Of a stretch of DNA of 33,809 nt, positions 1-7,564 are shown in pieces. A program made the translations under genes and the position numbers. The stretch is from a virus, in IMG/VR virus record IMGVR_UViG_3300025087_000029, positions 1 through 33,809 of that record. The stretch is one strand, 5' to 3'. Below the pieces are notes generated by a model that was given only the letters and a program-made list of their open reading frames with translations, was not told the origin of the DNA and searched no databases. Within the stretch, counting starts at the first letter, position 1. Each line of letters begins with the position of its first letter.

Positions 1-127
1 CGGACATCCTGCTCAGCGGTTTTGGCGAGGAAGACGTCGAAAATCTGATGAGGCCGATCGACATCGACTTCGACGTGGCCTTCGCCAAGATCCCGGACGA
101 CGACGAAACCGAGGAAGGCCAGATGAC
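1..127. repeat. Direct terminal repeat, copy 1 (contig closure)
   Basis: These 127 bases are identical to 33683-33809. A 127-base exact end overlap is what a de Bruijn assembler with k=127 leaves on a circular contig. The unit genome is therefore 33,682 bp, either circular or circularly permuted. The repeat falls inside a coding frame that stays open across the join, which supports artificial overlap rather than a biological terminal repeat. Confidence 0.93.
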
Positions 128-296
128 TTTCAACCTGAGCAGGAGGCAATACAACCGCGTGACCGAGGCCTTGGAAAAGGCGCAGGCGCGCTTCAAGTCG
201 CCGACCGGAAAAAGCGAGGCCGAAACCTGGGGCTTTGCCCTGATAAAGATTTGCCAAAACTATGGAAAACAAAATGACCAAGGTCTCGGAGCTTAG
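1..296 (+). CDS. ParB-like domain protein 1, 3' part (5' part at 33322-33809)
   Basis: This is the C-terminal part of a protein that starts at 33322 and runs through the contig join; codons begin at position 3. The whole protein would be 218 aa. The part visible here follows the ParB-like nuclease/CTPase-type domain and begins with a conserved-looking segment ending SGFGEEDVENLM, also echoed in the next gene (SGFDEVEIQEVI). An acidic stretch rich in D and E follows, then a basic helical tail. The stop codon overlaps the start of the second ParB-like gene by 35 nt, suggesting translational coupling. Phage ParB-like proteins of this sort often sit beside DNA-modifying enzymes. Their exact role is not known from sequence, and a plasmid-type partition function is unlikely for a lone domain without ParA. 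Confidence 0.85.
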   Translation, partial: DILLSGFGEEDVENLMRPIDIDFDVAFAKIPDDDETEEGQMTFNLSRRQYNRVTEALEKAQARFKSPTGKSEAETWGFALIKICQNYGKQNDQGLGA

Positions 297-858
297 GAAG
301 CTGGAGGCCGAATATAACCCGCGCAAGATAACCGAAAAGGCCATGGAAAAACTGAAGGTTAGTATCAAGCGCTTCGGCTTCGTCCTGCCGATCATCGTGA
401 ACAAGCGGACGAACCGGATCGTGGGAGGCCACCAGCGCGTGACAGCTGCCGAGCAACTCGGGATCAAGGAGGTGCCAACATTTTATGTCGACCTAAGCGA
501 AAGCGACGAGATGATTGTCAACTTGGCGCTGAACAAGATCAGGGGGAACTTCGAGGCTGAAAAGCTGAACGCCCTGCTGGACGAATTTATGAAGGAAGGC
601 CTGGACATCGAGGCGTCGGGCTTCGACGAGGTGGAAATCCAGGAAGTGATCGACTCGCTGAAGCTGGACGACGACGAGCCAGCCCCGGACTTCCTGCAGA
701 TTGCCTTCAAGCTAAACGTGCGTGAGCGCAAGAACATTACCGACACCCTGCGCCTGATCAGGAAGACCCAGGACTTGAAACGCTATGAGGACGACAACAG
801 GAATGCGAACGGCAATGCCCTCTTTTTCCTCTGTGATCAATATCTCGAAAGCCTGTAG
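262..858 (+). CDS. ParB-like domain protein 2
   Basis: A 198-aa protein with an N-terminal ParB/sulfiredoxin-like domain. Visible signatures are an NPRKIT segment near residue 20, the motif IVGGHQRVTAAEQLG around residues 53-67, and NLALNKIRGNF near residues 87-97. It is a paralogue of the preceding gene, which has the corresponding NPRTIT, IVGGHQRAEVAQDLG and NLSLNKNGGEF segments. It lacks the CxxC pair of that protein. The first ATG (262) overlaps the upstream gene by 35 nt; a second in-frame ATG at 274 could also serve. It lies 99 nt before the mom-like gene, so the three likely form one modification or regulation operon. ParB-like domains bind DNA and may bind or hydrolyse CTP; the activity here is inferred from the family only. 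Confidence 0.85.
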   Translation: MENKMTKVSELRKLEAEYNPRKITEKAMEKLKVSIKRFGFVLPIIVNKRTNRIVGGHQRVTAAEQLGIKEVPTFYVDLSESDEMIVNLALNKIRGNFEAEKLNALLDEFMKEGLDIEASGFDEVEIQEVIDSLKLDDDEPAPDFLQIAFKLNVRERKNITDTLRLIRKTQDLKRYEDDNRNANGNALFFLCDQYLESL

Positions 859-887
859 AAAAACCCCACCACTCCCCCGCCCCTCCG

Positions 888-943
888 CTTCCCCTCCGCA
901 AAAATGGCCGAAAATTGAGGTTTTGCGAGGCGTAGCAGGGAAG
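888..943 (+). promoter_or_regulatory. Stem-loop in the leader of the mom-like gene
   Basis: Bases 893-903 pair with 921-930 with one bulged base (896). An outer stem, 888-892 with 939-943, extends it across an internal bulge. The structure ends 14 nt before the mom-like ATG at 958. In phage Mu, an mRNA stem-loop controls mom translation through the Com protein. A similar role here is an inference from position only. The segment before it (863-897) is strongly C-rich. Confidence 0.5.
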
Positions 944-957
944 GGAATATAGCAAAT

Positions 958-1767
958 ATGACAAAAGAAAAAAACAATGAGCCGAACACGAGGGGAAAGG
1001 AACGCAACGGTCGCGCCAAGGAATACATCGCGCCGTCCGGACTTTCCGAGGGCGAGAGCGCGAAGGACATGGAGATCAAGACGATCCACGCGAGCATCGC
1101 GAACGAATTCGTGCGCAAGCAACACTACAGCGGAAAAATAGCGGTCAATTCCTGCCTGCACTTCGGCGTCTTTTGGAAAGGCGAGCTGGAAGGCGTCCTG
1201 CAATACGGCAGCTCCCTGGACAAGCGCAAGATCGTGGGGCTGGTAAAGGACACGGGCTGGAACCAATTCCTGGAGCTGAATCGCATGGCATTTTCTCAGG
1301 CGCTTCCAAGAAACTCGGAAAGCCGGGCGCTGGCAATAACAATGAAGCTGATCCGCCGACATCTGCCGAGGATCAAGTGGGTGGTGAGCTTCGCGGACGC
1401 CACGCAATGCGGGAGCGGGACGATTTACCGGGCGTCAGGGTTTGTTTTAACAGGTATTAGGCCAAACTCTAGCATCGTTTATGTTCCAGCAATGAACGAA
1501 GCGTTTACCAAGCTCACCTTCACCACACTAAAAAGCCACGCCGTCTACGATCGAATTAAAAGGGTCATGGGGATCGACATCGTGAAGGAAGCGCGGGGCG
1601 CGGCGAGCATGAAGGCGATCATCGAAAAGCTGGGCGCACAGGTTCTCAAAGGCTACCAAATACGGTATATTTACTTCATAGACCAGACCTATCGGGAAAA
1701 GCTAACGGTTCCTGAGATTCCATTTTCAAGGATTAGGGAATTGAACCTGCCAGACGGGGTGGTCTAA
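958..1767 (+). CDS. mom: Mom-family DNA adenine modification protein
   Basis: A 269-aa protein recognised as Mom-like. Mom of phage Mu converts adenine to the N6-carbamoylmethyl (glycinamide-like) form and protects phage DNA from restriction enzymes. Family segments seen in order are HYSGK (residues 56-60), FGVFWKGELEGVLQYG (69-84), ELNRMAF followed by ALPRNSESRALA (106-126), and FADATQCGSGTIYRASGF (145-162) then LTG. These fit the GNAT-like fold. About 40 N-terminal residues are charged and probably disordered. The start at 958 has no Shine-Dalgarno sequence and follows a stem-loop. The gene ends 5 nt before a tRNA-Gly-like gene, which is unusual. The modification chemistry is inferred from family knowledge, and the donor is not visible from sequence. 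Confidence 0.85.
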   Translation: MTKEKNNEPNTRGKERNGRAKEYIAPSGLSEGESAKDMEIKTIHASIANEFVRKQHYSGKIAVNSCLHFGVFWKGELEGVLQYGSSLDKRKIVGLVKDTGWNQFLELNRMAFSQALPRNSESRALAITMKLIRRHLPRIKWVVSFADATQCGSGTIYRASGFVLTGIRPNSSIVYVPAMNEAFTKLTFTTLKSHAVYDRIKRVMGIDIVKEARGAASMKAIIEKLGAQVLKGYQIRYIYFIDQTYREKLTVPEIPFSRIRELNLPDGVV

Positions 1768-1772
1768 CTGAC

Positions 1773-1847
1773 GGGGCGATCGTTTATCGTTAAGACGGGC
1801 TCCTTCCCGGAGCCACAAGGCGGTTCAACTCCGACCTCGCCCCTCCA
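1773..1847 (+). tRNA. Atypical tRNA-Gly (anticodon UCC) with encoded CCA
   Basis: The acceptor stem is GGGGCGA (1773-1779) with TCGCCCC (1837-1843), 7 perfect pairs, followed by discriminator T (1844) and encoded CCA (1845-1847). The D-stem pairs 1782-1785 with 1793-1796. The anticodon stem GGCTC/GAGCC (1798-1802, 1810-1814) is perfect, and the loop CTTCCCG gives anticodon TCC (1805-1807). The T-stem GGCGG (1819-1823) pairs with CCG and CC (1831-1833, 1835-1836) only if A1834 is bulged; the loop is TTCAACT. The D-loop ATCGTTA lacks the usual GG pair, and base 37 is C rather than a purine. U73, C35 and C36 match known bacterial glycine identity elements. It lies 5 nt after the mom-like stop codon and 8 nt before the small terminase ATG. 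It could read GGA codons, or serve a non-ribosomal role. Confidence 0.78.
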
Positions 1848-1855
1848 AAAAAACT

Positions 1856-2368
1856 ATGCCAGCACCAAAAAGAGTACCCAAGACGACAAAAAAGGAACGC
1901 AAGGATTTGCTGGCCTTTTTTATTGAAACCTTAAAAAAAGAGGGGGTCGACTTCGGCGATAAGAAGGGCAAGGCGACATACGACCGCCTGGGACGCCCGA
2001 CCAAGATGACCGAGGAAACCCTCAAGAAGCTGGAGCAGGCCTACAAGTTTGGCTGCAATAAGACGGAAGCCTGCGAATTCGCGGAGATTTCCTTCGACAC
2101 CCTGAATGATTTTGAACACAAGCACCCAGAGTTTCTCCAACTAATGGACGCATGGAAGGACAACAACGTCATCATTTCGCGCGCGATCATTTCAAAAAAA
2201 CTGGCTACCGAACAAAACGAATCGACGGCCTGGGCTTACCTGAGGGCGAAGCGCAAGTCTGAATTTGCCGAACAGCACAACGTGGCACAGGCCGGGGTTG
2301 TGACGATCGAGGACTTGGAAGCCGCCGCCGAAGGGATCGAGATCGACGAAACGATCGTCGAGGAATAA
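1856..2368 (+). CDS. terS: Terminase small subunit
   Basis: A 170-aa protein placed directly before the large terminase. Residues 1-40 are basic. A helix-turn-helix region follows around residues 42-85, with GRPTKMTEE, then NKTEACEFAEISFDTL, a pattern common in phage small terminases that pick out packaging sites. The segment DNNVIISRAIISKKL and the tail AWAYLRAKRKSEF are typical of the oligomerisation part. The C-terminus is acidic (EGIEIDETIVEE), which often contacts the large subunit. The start codon lies 8 nt after the tRNA CCA end, so tRNA processing and this message's 5' end may be linked. The packaging-site type (cos or pac) cannot be read from the sequence. Confidence 0.8.
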   Translation: MPAPKRVPKTTKKERKDLLAFFIETLKKEGVDFGDKKGKATYDRLGRPTKMTEETLKKLEQAYKFGCNKTEACEFAEISFDTLNDFEHKHPEFLQLMDAWKDNNVIISRAIISKKLATEQNESTAWAYLRAKRKSEFAEQHNVAQAGVVTIEDLEAAAEGIEIDETIVEE

Positions 2369-2375
2369 AAGCTAT

Positions 2376-3914
2376 ATGTTGAGAAAGGTGCATCCAAGGG
2401 ATGCCGCGACCTTTTGGGACAAGCGGTGGCGACTGGAGCATCTTTACAAGATCAAGACCGAGGATCGAAAGCTCAAGGCGCTGGACATGAGGAATCGACC
2501 AGTGCAAGAGATACTTTACTCGTTAGCCGAAGCCAAAAAACACCGTGGCATTAGAATTATCAACCTGAAAGCCCGCAAGGAAGGCGTGACAACCTTCTGG
2601 GGGCTTTATTATTTAGATGACACATTAATCACCCCGAACACCGTCTCGTGTATTTTGGCACACAAAGAAAAGGATGTGCATAAGATTTTTAACATCGTAC
2701 AGACGGCTTATCACAACATGCCAGAAGGGGTGGCACTGCAGAACGGCCGGACTTGGTACAAACCGACGGCAAGTTATGACAACCGCAACGAGCTGGTTTT
2801 TAACAATATAAACTCGATGATTTATGTCGGATTGGAAAGCCGTGGAAACACGAACAACAACCTGCATGTCTCGGAAGCACATCACATACCGAATGCCGAG
2901 GAACGCATGGCGGCCTCTTTAGAATCTGTTCCGAACATCGAAACAGGATCGAACATAACAATTGAAACGACCGGCAATGGAGTGGGTGGTTGGTTTTATG
3001 ATCTATGGCAGGATTCAAAGGCACACAAAAACGAATTCGACCCGCAGTTTTTTCCTTGGTTTTTGAAACCGAGCAACCGTCTGACAATTCCGTCGGACTT
3101 TTACCCGACATCAAAAGAACAAGAGATGGTCGTGCGGGTGGCTGAAACTTACGGAGTAATACTCACACCAGAGCAAATATTCTGGCATCGACAAACCAGT
3201 GCGCGCCAGAAGCGATACATGAATCAAGAACACCCGACATTCGATGACGATGCTTTTCTTTTTTCTGGCTTGCTCGTTTTTGATCCAGAAGTTATTAAAC
3301 GCATACAACCAAAAGAACCCATTCGGATTTTACGAAATGGTACGCGTATTTTTGTAGACCCGAAACACGGCCGGCGTTATGTAGAAGGTGCGGATGTGGC
3401 GGAAGGCATAGGCGGGGATTCAAGCGTGGGCGAGATTTATGACGCCGTTACGCTCGAGCAAGTGGCCGAATATGAATCATCGGCAATAGCACCTGGCGAA
3501 TTTGCTCAGGTTTTGGCGGATAATGGACGACTTTACAACGAAGCACTGATAGCAATCGAACGAAATAACCACGGCCACACGACAATCGACCGGATCAAAA
3601 ACAAATACACAAGACTATTTATGGGGGCGCACTTTGACGAACGAACACAAAAACGGACGGCAAAAATCGGCTGGGAAACCAACTCGCACACACGCGACCT
3701 TATGCTGGATGAAATGCAGGAACTCATAGAGGACGGGACTGTCAAAGTGAATTCTGTTATACTTAAAGGTGAACTAATTACTTTTATCACCAACGAGGAC
3801 GGGAAACGAGAAGCAAAAAGCGGTTTTCACGACGACACAATAATGGCCTCGGCAATCGCAATCAAAGTGGCGAGAATGCCAAAATCTTCATACGGCGTTT
3901 TTGAAATCAACTAA
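2376..3914 (+). CDS. terL: Terminase large subunit (packaging ATPase/nuclease)
   Basis: A 512-aa two-domain motor protein that pumps DNA into the prohead and cuts it. The ATPase half shows a Walker A-like segment KARKEGVTT (residues 65-73) and a Walker B-like segment LHVSEAHHI (about 163-171). The latter uses Ser-Glu in place of the usual Asp-Glu, which is seen in some terminase groups. The RNase H-like nuclease half has GADVAEG with Asp340, IAIERNNHGH in the middle, and FHDDT with Asp486/Asp487. Length is in the normal range (about 420-560 aa). It begins 7 nt after the small subunit stop and ends 5 nt before portal, the usual packaging-portal order. Confidence 0.93.
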   Translation: MLRKVHPRDAATFWDKRWRLEHLYKIKTEDRKLKALDMRNRPVQEILYSLAEAKKHRGIRIINLKARKEGVTTFWGLYYLDDTLITPNTVSCILAHKEKDVHKIFNIVQTAYHNMPEGVALQNGRTWYKPTASYDNRNELVFNNINSMIYVGLESRGNTNNNLHVSEAHHIPNAEERMAASLESVPNIETGSNITIETTGNGVGGWFYDLWQDSKAHKNEFDPQFFPWFLKPSNRLTIPSDFYPTSKEQEMVVRVAETYGVILTPEQIFWHRQTSARQKRYMNQEHPTFDDDAFLFSGLLVFDPEVIKRIQPKEPIRILRNGTRIFVDPKHGRRYVEGADVAEGIGGDSSVGEIYDAVTLEQVAEYESSAIAPGEFAQVLADNGRLYNEALIAIERNNHGHTTIDRIKNKYTRLFMGAHFDERTQKRTAKIGWETNSHTRDLMLDEMQELIEDGTVKVNSVILKGELITFITNEDGKREAKSGFHDDTIMASAIAIKVARMPKSSYGVFEIN

Positions 3915-3919
3915 TAACT

Positions 3920-5317
3920 ATGCCAAACAAAACATACGGATTGATTGACCGAGTAGCTCAATCAATCAAAGCAGGCGTTCTTGCGTGGGGCGGAGCGCAA
4001 ACGAGTAGCACCTCGCTACAATCTGAAATCGCCGCAACACTTATCGGCGGGGTTCCTGTTAGCCAGATCAGACTTTCTACTGATTCGTTATTTACCATTT
4101 GGCGCAACCATGGTGATGTTTATGGCGCAGTACGAGAACTGACGCAATCGGTCGGGGTTGCCGGCTGGTATTGGGAAAATGTGGCTGATCCTGAAAAAGA
4201 CCCAAACTCGGCCAGTGTCAAAAAAGCCGAGGAAATACTTGGTAAAAACCAAACAATACGGCAATGGCTAAAAGAGATGATCACCGACGCCAATGTCGGC
4301 GGTAACGCCTATTATCATATCGACAAAAGCATCGGAAACGGTCAGCCACTTGGATTGACACGCATTGATCCGCGAATGATTACGGCCGTGACCGATGAAT
4401 ATGGCACGCTCGTGCGTTGGATACAAAACGCCTTCGGATCGGACATGGTGACTTTCAAGCCGGAGGAAGTCGTCCATTTTATCCTGACAAAAGACCCGAA
4501 TAGCCCAGTCTTCGGTCTTAGCCCACTGGAGCCTATCCTTTGGGATGTACGCACCGATTTAGCTGCAATGGTGAGCAACTACGCCCTATTTATGAACGAC
4601 GCTCAGCCGGCGTCGATGTATGTTTTCGAGGAAGCGATGACCGATGAGGAAATCGAACGAGCGGTAAAGAAACTGCAAGACAAACTGAAAGGAGCTGAGA
4701 ACCGCCACAAGTCGCTCGGAATGAAAGGGCTCAAGGAAATTAAGACCATCTCGATTACAAACAAAGATATGGAATTCTCGGCATTGCGCAAGCTCTCGAC
4801 CGAGAAGGTTTGTGCGGCCTATGGCGTCCCGAAATCAATCCTCGGATATACCGAGGATATAAACCTCGCGAACGGTGAAGAACAGACAAAGAAGTTTTGG
4901 GAAGGCACAATCGAACCATTACAAGAGAGCGTGCAAGAATTGATCAATCGCGTTTTACTTCCTGTGCTTGGTATTACCGACATCAAGTTTGTCTTTGAAA
5001 GCCGCAAGTTTGACAATCGCGAATGGAACGAAGCCTCGACACGAGCTGACCTGCAACTTGGCGTGTTGACAATCAACGAGGTGCGCGAAGCTCGTGGATA
5101 TGTTCCGTACGAGGAAGGCGCATTCGGCGAATTGGTAAAGACTCCGATTATTTTCGGAGGCCTCGGGGCGCGACCTCTCGATGACATCGGCATAGACAAC
5201 GATGACGGCATACCGTCAATCGTCGATGAGGAAGGCGCGGAAAAGGCACTGCATCGAATTGAGGCATTGGCTAATCGTTACGCTTCTTATGGGAAAAATA
5301 AAGACTCTAAACATTGA
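3920..5317 (+). CDS. Portal protein (HK97-like family)
   Basis: A 465-aa protein that would form the dodecameric ring at one capsid vertex, through which DNA enters and leaves. Portal-like segments include VYGAVRELTQSVGVAGW (about residues 68-84), NAYYHIDKS and the strand pattern LTRIDPRMITAV (about 145-156), FKPEEVVHF, and PVFGLSPLEPI. The clip/stem-type region LRKLSTEKVCAAYGVPKSILGY and the segment ANGEEQTKKFWEGTIEP (about 314-330) are also typical. Its length fits HK97-type portals. The 3' end overlaps the next gene by 29 nt. The C-terminus contains an acidic stretch (DDIGIDNDDG) likely exposed inside the head. Confidence 0.92.
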   Translation: MPNKTYGLIDRVAQSIKAGVLAWGGAQTSSTSLQSEIAATLIGGVPVSQIRLSTDSLFTIWRNHGDVYGAVRELTQSVGVAGWYWENVADPEKDPNSASVKKAEEILGKNQTIRQWLKEMITDANVGGNAYYHIDKSIGNGQPLGLTRIDPRMITAVTDEYGTLVRWIQNAFGSDMVTFKPEEVVHFILTKDPNSPVFGLSPLEPILWDVRTDLAAMVSNYALFMNDAQPASMYVFEEAMTDEEIERAVKKLQDKLKGAENRHKSLGMKGLKEIKTISITNKDMEFSALRKLSTEKVCAAYGVPKSILGYTEDINLANGEEQTKKFWEGTIEPLQESVQELINRVLLPVLGITDIKFVFESRKFDNREWNEASTRADLQLGVLTINEVREARGYVPYEEGAFGELVKTPIIFGGLGARPLDDIGIDNDDGIPSIVDEEGAEKALHRIEALANRYASYGKNKDSKH

Positions 5318-6155
5318 AGGCATAAAGGCATACATAGAACACAAGGCCGGGGCATTGCGCCGGCCTTTCGGCAAATATCTGGCTAAGCAAGAAGCCCGGC
5401 TCATCAAGAAACTCGCACGCAAATTCAAACAACAACTGCGTTGGATTTTGGCCGAGGCAAAACAACTGGATTTTTTCGGCGAAAAAAAAGGGTTGGTGAT
5501 TCTTGATAAAAAAACTTACTACGATGAAATAGACAAGCTCGTCGATGGTATACCATACAACACCGAAATCGTTGACAATATCGTAGCCACGGCTAAGCCA
5601 GTCTATAAAAAAGGCGTTGCTAAAGGAATAGAGGAATTAGAACTTGGTCGTTATGGCGTAACCTTTGATCTCGTAAACGACCAAGCTGTCGAATATTTGG
5701 AAAAACTGAAAACACTCCAACTCTCGAACTTTAAAGGATCAATCAGCCGGACGACTAAAGACAAAATTCGGCGGATACTTGTCGAGAGCGCTGAGACAGG
5801 GCGGAGTTATACTGAGACATCGAAGCTGATCCAAGCACAAGGCGATGAGGGAGTCTTCTCGCGTGCGCGCGGGGAGCTGATCGCAGTCAATCAGATAGGC
5901 CGGGCGTACGGTCAGGGCAACTACGATATCGTGGACGCCTTCCGAAAAGATACCAACAGCATTATTCAGAAGTACTGGCAGACTGTAGAAGACGATCAGG
6001 TGACCGAGGAATGCGCAGCCAACCAAGATCAAGGGTGGATCGGATATGATGAGGCATTTCCGAGTGGCGATGAACAAGCTCCGCGCGAAAGCAATCCGCG
6101 GTGCCGATGCGTGACGGCTTACAGGACTGTGGATAAACAAGGTAATCCAGATTAA
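5289..6155 (+). CDS. Minor head (morphogenesis) protein, SPP1 gp7/Mu F-like
   Basis: A protein of about 288 aa when started at ATG 5289, where the MGKIK start has the same ttATG context used elsewhere. An upstream in-frame ATG at 5202 would add 29 residues wholly inside the portal gene and is less likely. The C-terminal half has the family signature: VNQIGRAYGQGN, then YWQTVEDDQVTEECAANQ, FPSGDEQAP and NPRCRC near the end, resembling the 'W-D-C-...-P-CRC' pattern of the Mu F/SPP1 gp7 family. The N-terminal third is basic and helical. These proteins sit inside the head, attached to portal. A perfect DnaA box (6128-6136) lies in its last codons. Confidence 0.87.
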   Translation: MGKIKTLNIEGIKAYIEHKAGALRRPFGKYLAKQEARLIKKLARKFKQQLRWILAEAKQLDFFGEKKGLVILDKKTYYDEIDKLVDGIPYNTEIVDNIVATAKPVYKKGVAKGIEELELGRYGVTFDLVNDQAVEYLEKLKTLQLSNFKGSISRTTKDKIRRILVESAETGRSYTETSKLIQAQGDEGVFSRARGELIAVNQIGRAYGQGNYDIVDAFRKDTNSIIQKYWQTVEDDQVTEECAANQDQGWIGYDEAFPSGDEQAPRESNPRCRCVTAYRTVDKQGNPD

Positions 6156-6192
6156 AAATTGTTGACAATTAAAAAGCGTGTTAAAATATAAC
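6128..6192 (+). promoter_or_regulatory. DnaA box plus candidate promoter before the protease gene
   Basis: TGTGGATAA (6128-6136) is a perfect DnaA box. A consensus TTGACA follows at 6162-6167. The -10 is ambiguous: TAAAAT at 6182-6187 carries an upstream TGt (extended -10) but the spacer is only 14; TATAAC at 6187-6192 gives a spacer of 19. The 75-nt gap between genes here is longer than usual in this packed operon, so a promoter for the protease and capsid genes is plausible. Confidence 0.45.
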
Positions 6193-6230
6193 AAAGGCCG
6201 CCGCAACCTATATTTTTATTTAGAAACTCT

Positions 6231-7559
6231 ATGAATAAAAAACCATTTTATTTTCAAATGGCGGTCAAAGAAGTCGTTACTGATGAAGCCGGCGCGGTGC
6301 GTATTCGTGGATACGCCTCGACACCGGATCTTGATCGCTACCGTGACATTGTGGAACCGACGGCTTTTAAGGATGCCCTCGGAATGTATTTAAAAAATCC
6401 TGTCCTGCTCCGCTCACATAATCCAGACAAGCCGGTCGGCTTAGTGGATGTGGCGACCATAACAGAAAAAGGATTGTGGGTTGAAGGAATAATCAAAGAC
6501 AAAGAGATGGCCGACGAAATCAATGCCGGTCTTTTTCGTACCCTTTCGATTGGTTATATGGCCAATCGTACCGAACTCCAACATGAAGACGGGACAGCGT
6601 TTGATCCAGCAAAAGATGATCCGTGGGATAATTCACTTGTGCGAGTTATTAAAGAGCTCGACCTCGTCGAAATCTCAATCGTGGCCACCCCGGCCAATGG
6701 CAATGCCCTGTTTACATTAGCAAAATCGCTCAAGTCACTAACCCGCCAGCTCGCACTCAAGAGCTTTGGCTTGGAAGCGAAAGATGAAGGAAACCACGAT
6801 GAAGGTGATCCCGAAGGTGAAAAAGAACCAGAAACTCCAACTACCGAGGAATCCTCGGAAACTGAAACACCAGCAGAAGCAGAAGGCGAAAAAGCCACCG
6901 AGGAAAAACCGGAATGCACAACAGATGACGGAAAGCCCGGCCATATGGTGGACGGTGAATGCGTTGCTAAAAAAGAAGATGAAAAGCAAAGCGAACCGGA
7001 AAAAAAGGAAGAACCAGAAGCTCCGTCAGAACCTGCAGGCGAGGCCATACAATCAGATGAACAACCAGAAGGCAAAACCGAAGGCGAACAAACCGAGGAA
7101 GCTGAGAAGGCGGGTGAAACCCCTGCCGCCGAAAGTGGTGAAGGCGTAACAGCCGAGGAACCAGTAACGGAAGCGACACCGGCAAGCGAGCCAGAGGCCG
7201 CGCCAGAAGGCGATCAAAGCGAGAAGGCAATCGTCCTGACTAAGGACTTGGCCGACAAACTCCCAGCCCTAAAGACCGTCGGAGCAATCCGCGAGCAAGA
7301 AGGCGGGGAAAAGACAGCCGAGCTGACGAAGGCGACGATGATCCTACTCGTTAAGCTCCACGACGCGCTTGTGAACGAAAACAAGCGTGCTAACGAGCTA
7401 CAGGAAACATTGGACAACACACCCGAGAAAAAAGTGCTGTCCCCGCATAAACAGTTTGCGGCCGAAGAACCGGCCAAGGATGAGACCAAAGAAGCCGAAA
7501 GGCGGCCGAAGTCTCAAACCAGTCAATTCTTCATGAATTTATTCACCCCTAAAAGTTAA
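6231..7559 (+). CDS. HK97-family prohead protease with long acidic scaffold-like tail
   Basis: A 442-aa protein. Residues 1-170 form the U35-type prohead protease, with a likely catalytic His63 in RSHNPDKPVG and Ser106 in RTLSIGY, plus the segment EISIVATPANGNAL (about 151-164). Residues about 185-330 are extremely rich in E, P, A, K and T with loose repeats (EPEAP, EGEQTEEAEK, SEPEA) and few hydrophobics. Residues 345-420 become helical again. HK97-type capsids need a scaffold, which may be a separate protein, the capsid delta domain, or a fusion to the protease. No separate scaffold gene is seen, and the capsid protein seems to lack a long leader, so a protease-scaffold fusion is inferred. 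The low-complexity part could also simply be a linker. Confidence 0.9.
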   Translation: MNKKPFYFQMAVKEVVTDEAGAVRIRGYASTPDLDRYRDIVEPTAFKDALGMYLKNPVLLRSHNPDKPVGLVDVATITEKGLWVEGIIKDKEMADEINAGLFRTLSIGYMANRTELQHEDGTAFDPAKDDPWDNSLVRVIKELDLVEISIVATPANGNALFTLAKSLKSLTRQLALKSFGLEAKDEGNHDEGDPEGEKEPETPTTEESSETETPAEAEGEKATEEKPECTTDDGKPGHMVDGECVAKKEDEKQSEPEKKEEPEAPSEPAGEAIQSDEQPEGKTEGEQTEEAEKAGETPAAESGEGVTAEEPVTEATPASEPEAAPEGDQSEKAIVLTKDLADKLPALKTVGAIREQEGGEKTAELTKATMILLVKLHDALVNENKRANELQETLDNTPEKKVLSPHKQFAAEEPAKDETKEAERRPKSQTSQFFMNLFTPKS

Positions 7560-7564
7560 TCCAT

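Noticed and set aside
712-1407. 231-codon open frame on the minus strand
   Set aside because: It lies antisense to ParB-like gene 2 and the mom-like gene, which have recognisable motifs; no family match and every supported gene is on the plus strand.
5202-5288. Upstream start for the minor head protein
   Set aside because: The extra 29 residues lie wholly inside the portal gene and look unlike the family; ATG 5289 fits context.
6554-7075. 173-codon minus-strand frame rich in S, F and G
   Set aside because: It mirrors the low-complexity acidic tail of the protease gene, whose biased codons keep the opposite frame open.
6766-7149. 127-codon plus-strand frame rich in K, N and P
   Set aside because: Shadow of the repetitive GAA/CCA-type codons of the protease tail in another frame.
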